Assembly (NCBI RefSeq): GCF_900163795.1
Contig: NZ_FWFD01000013.1
Coordinates: forward strand, 144,850 to 208,849
DNA length: 64,000 nucleotides
Source of the DNA: Vagococcus fluvialis bH819
Lineage (GTDB): Bacteria; Bacillota; Bacilli; Lactobacillales; Vagococcaceae
Direction of reading: 5' to 3'
The notes beneath the pieces are model-generated. The model had not been told where the DNA came from and did not search any database. It saw only the letters and a list, made by a program, of their open reading frames with translations. Numbering within the stretch: the first letter of the stretch is position 1; each line of letters begins with the position of its first letter. The position numbers were made by a program, and so were the translations under genes. Positions 63,457 to 64,000 of this stretch are shown piece after piece.

Positions 63457-64000
63457 TTAGATTTTTTTCAGACGAGTAATTATGATTATCCCAGAAAAAA
63501 GAGTCATCATAGTACCAAGAGTAACAATTAACCAATTATTTTTAGAACTAGTTTTTGGTAAAGTTCTTTGCGTAGTAGTTGGTAATATTTCGCTATTGTT
63601 TGGTATATCTAGTTCCTCTGAATTGATAACAACTAGAGATTCTTTAGTTGTCTGATCTATTCTAGGTGTTTTTTCTAGTGTGATTTCTTTTTTAGCTTCT
63701 TCTGTTTTACCTAGTGTTTCTTTAATTGGTTTGACAACTTTAATTTCAGGTTGAGTCGATTTTACGTCTTTTGGCTCAATTAATTCATTTTTCTCAACCT
63801 CAGTTTTAGGTGTTTCTGGTTGGATGGACTCGATATCAGTAATAGATTCCTCTTCGACAACAGACTCAGATTCTCCGACTTTAATTTCAGGTTGAGTCGA
63901 TTTTACGTCTTTTGGCTCAATTAATTCATTTTTCTCAACCTCAGTTTTAGGTGTTTCTGGTTGGATGGACTCGATATCAGTAATAGCTTCCTCTTCGACA
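63457..64000 (-). CDS. Partial repeat-containing surface protein with LPKTS sorting motif
   Basis: C-terminal part (about 181 aa) of a gene entering from beyond the right edge. The visible part is acidic, built from 47-aa repeats (a unit containing QPETPKTEVEKNELIEPKD), then a Lys/Glu/Thr-rich spacer, LPTTTQRTLPKTS, a hydrophobic helix (WLIVTLGTMMTLFSGIIII) and the tail TRLKKI. The layout is that of a sortase substrate, but the fifth residue of the motif is Ser instead of Gly. The N-terminal functional domain lies outside the window. Confidence 0.8.
   Translation of the reverse strand, partial: VEEEAITDIESIQPETPKTEVEKNELIEPKDVKSTQPEIKVGESESVVEEESITDIESIQPETPKTEVEKNELIEPKDVKSTQPEIKVVKPIKETLGKTEEAKKEITLEKTPRIDQTTKESLVVINSEELDIPNNSEILPTTTQRTLPKTSSKNNWLIVTLGTMMTLFSGIIIITRLKKI
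63737..64000 (-). repeat. 141-bp tandem repeat inside the surface-protein gene
   Basis: Unit 1 spans 63737-63877 and unit 2 starts at 63878, cut by the window edge after 123 bases. I see one difference (63845 A versus 63986 C) over the shared part. The period of 141 bp equals 47 codons, so copy-number change keeps the frame. Confidence 0.9.

Noticed and set aside
63737..64000. Repeat block as a CRISPR array or mobile-element end
   Set aside because: The 141-bp period is a multiple of three within an open frame and there are no spacers; it encodes protein repeats.

Overview
The window is AT-rich, uses strong AGGAGG ribosome binding sites, and carries LPxTG/sortase surface proteins. This points to a low-GC Gram-positive of the Lactobacillales, most like Enterococcaceae (Vagococcus/Enterococcus-like; the genus is inference). 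No tRNA, rRNA, CRISPR array, insertion sequence or prophage gene was seen.

Layout. (1) 0.1-8.0 kb, plus strand: a sortase-assembled pilus locus with a VWA tip adhesin, a small ancillary pilin, the backbone pilin and two class C sortases, both with unusual C-terminal extensions. (2) 8.3-15.1 kb: housekeeping and accessory genes, namely an exported FMN/FAD reductase lipoprotein, a DsrE-like protein, a YebC-family regulator, a 49-aa membrane peptide, a quinone-oxidoreductase-like enzyme with a small partner, and a divergent ABC exporter. (3) 15.3-36.1 kb: an ethanolamine-utilisation bacterial microcompartment (BMC) locus. A divergent pduT-pduS pair (Fe-S shell trimer plus RnfC-like cobalamin reductase) faces an old-yellow-enzyme gene, eutS, eutP and a PduO-type adenosyltransferase. 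Next come a cobalamin-riboswitch RNA (EutX/Rli55 type), eutG, a second eutS, the two-component pair eutV-eutW, and then eutA-B-C-L-(K)-E-M-T-D-x-N-H-Q-J plus an acetyltransferase. (4) 36.2-63.4 kb: a second cobalamin riboswitch followed by one continuous 32-gene run for anaerobic cobalamin synthesis. It includes the uroporphyrinogen pathway (hemA, hemC, hemD, hemB, hemL), cobalt uptake (cbiMNQO), the corrin-ring genes, side-chain genes (pduX, cobD) and nucleotide-loop genes (cobU, cobS, cobC). No cobT is present; instead there are candidates for alpha-ribazole uptake (CblT) and kinase (CblS). (5) 63.5-64 kb, minus strand: the 3' end of a repeat-containing surface protein with an LPKTS sorting motif.

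How it works together. Ethanolamine enters through EutH and is cleaved by EutBC, which needs adenosylcobalamin and is kept active by EutA. Acetaldehyde is handled inside the shell by EutE, EutG and the PduL-type phosphotransacylase. The neighbouring operon makes the cofactor. Sensing is dual. EutW/EutV senses ethanolamine and relieves terminators through ANTAR-type paired hexaloop hairpins, which I can see ahead of the old-yellow-enzyme gene and eutA, and partly ahead of eutG. The riboswitch RNA upstream of eutG carries a hexaloop hairpin that could titrate EutV when cofactor is lacking. A Fur-family box lies between pduS and the old-yellow-enzyme gene, suggesting an additional iron or metal input.
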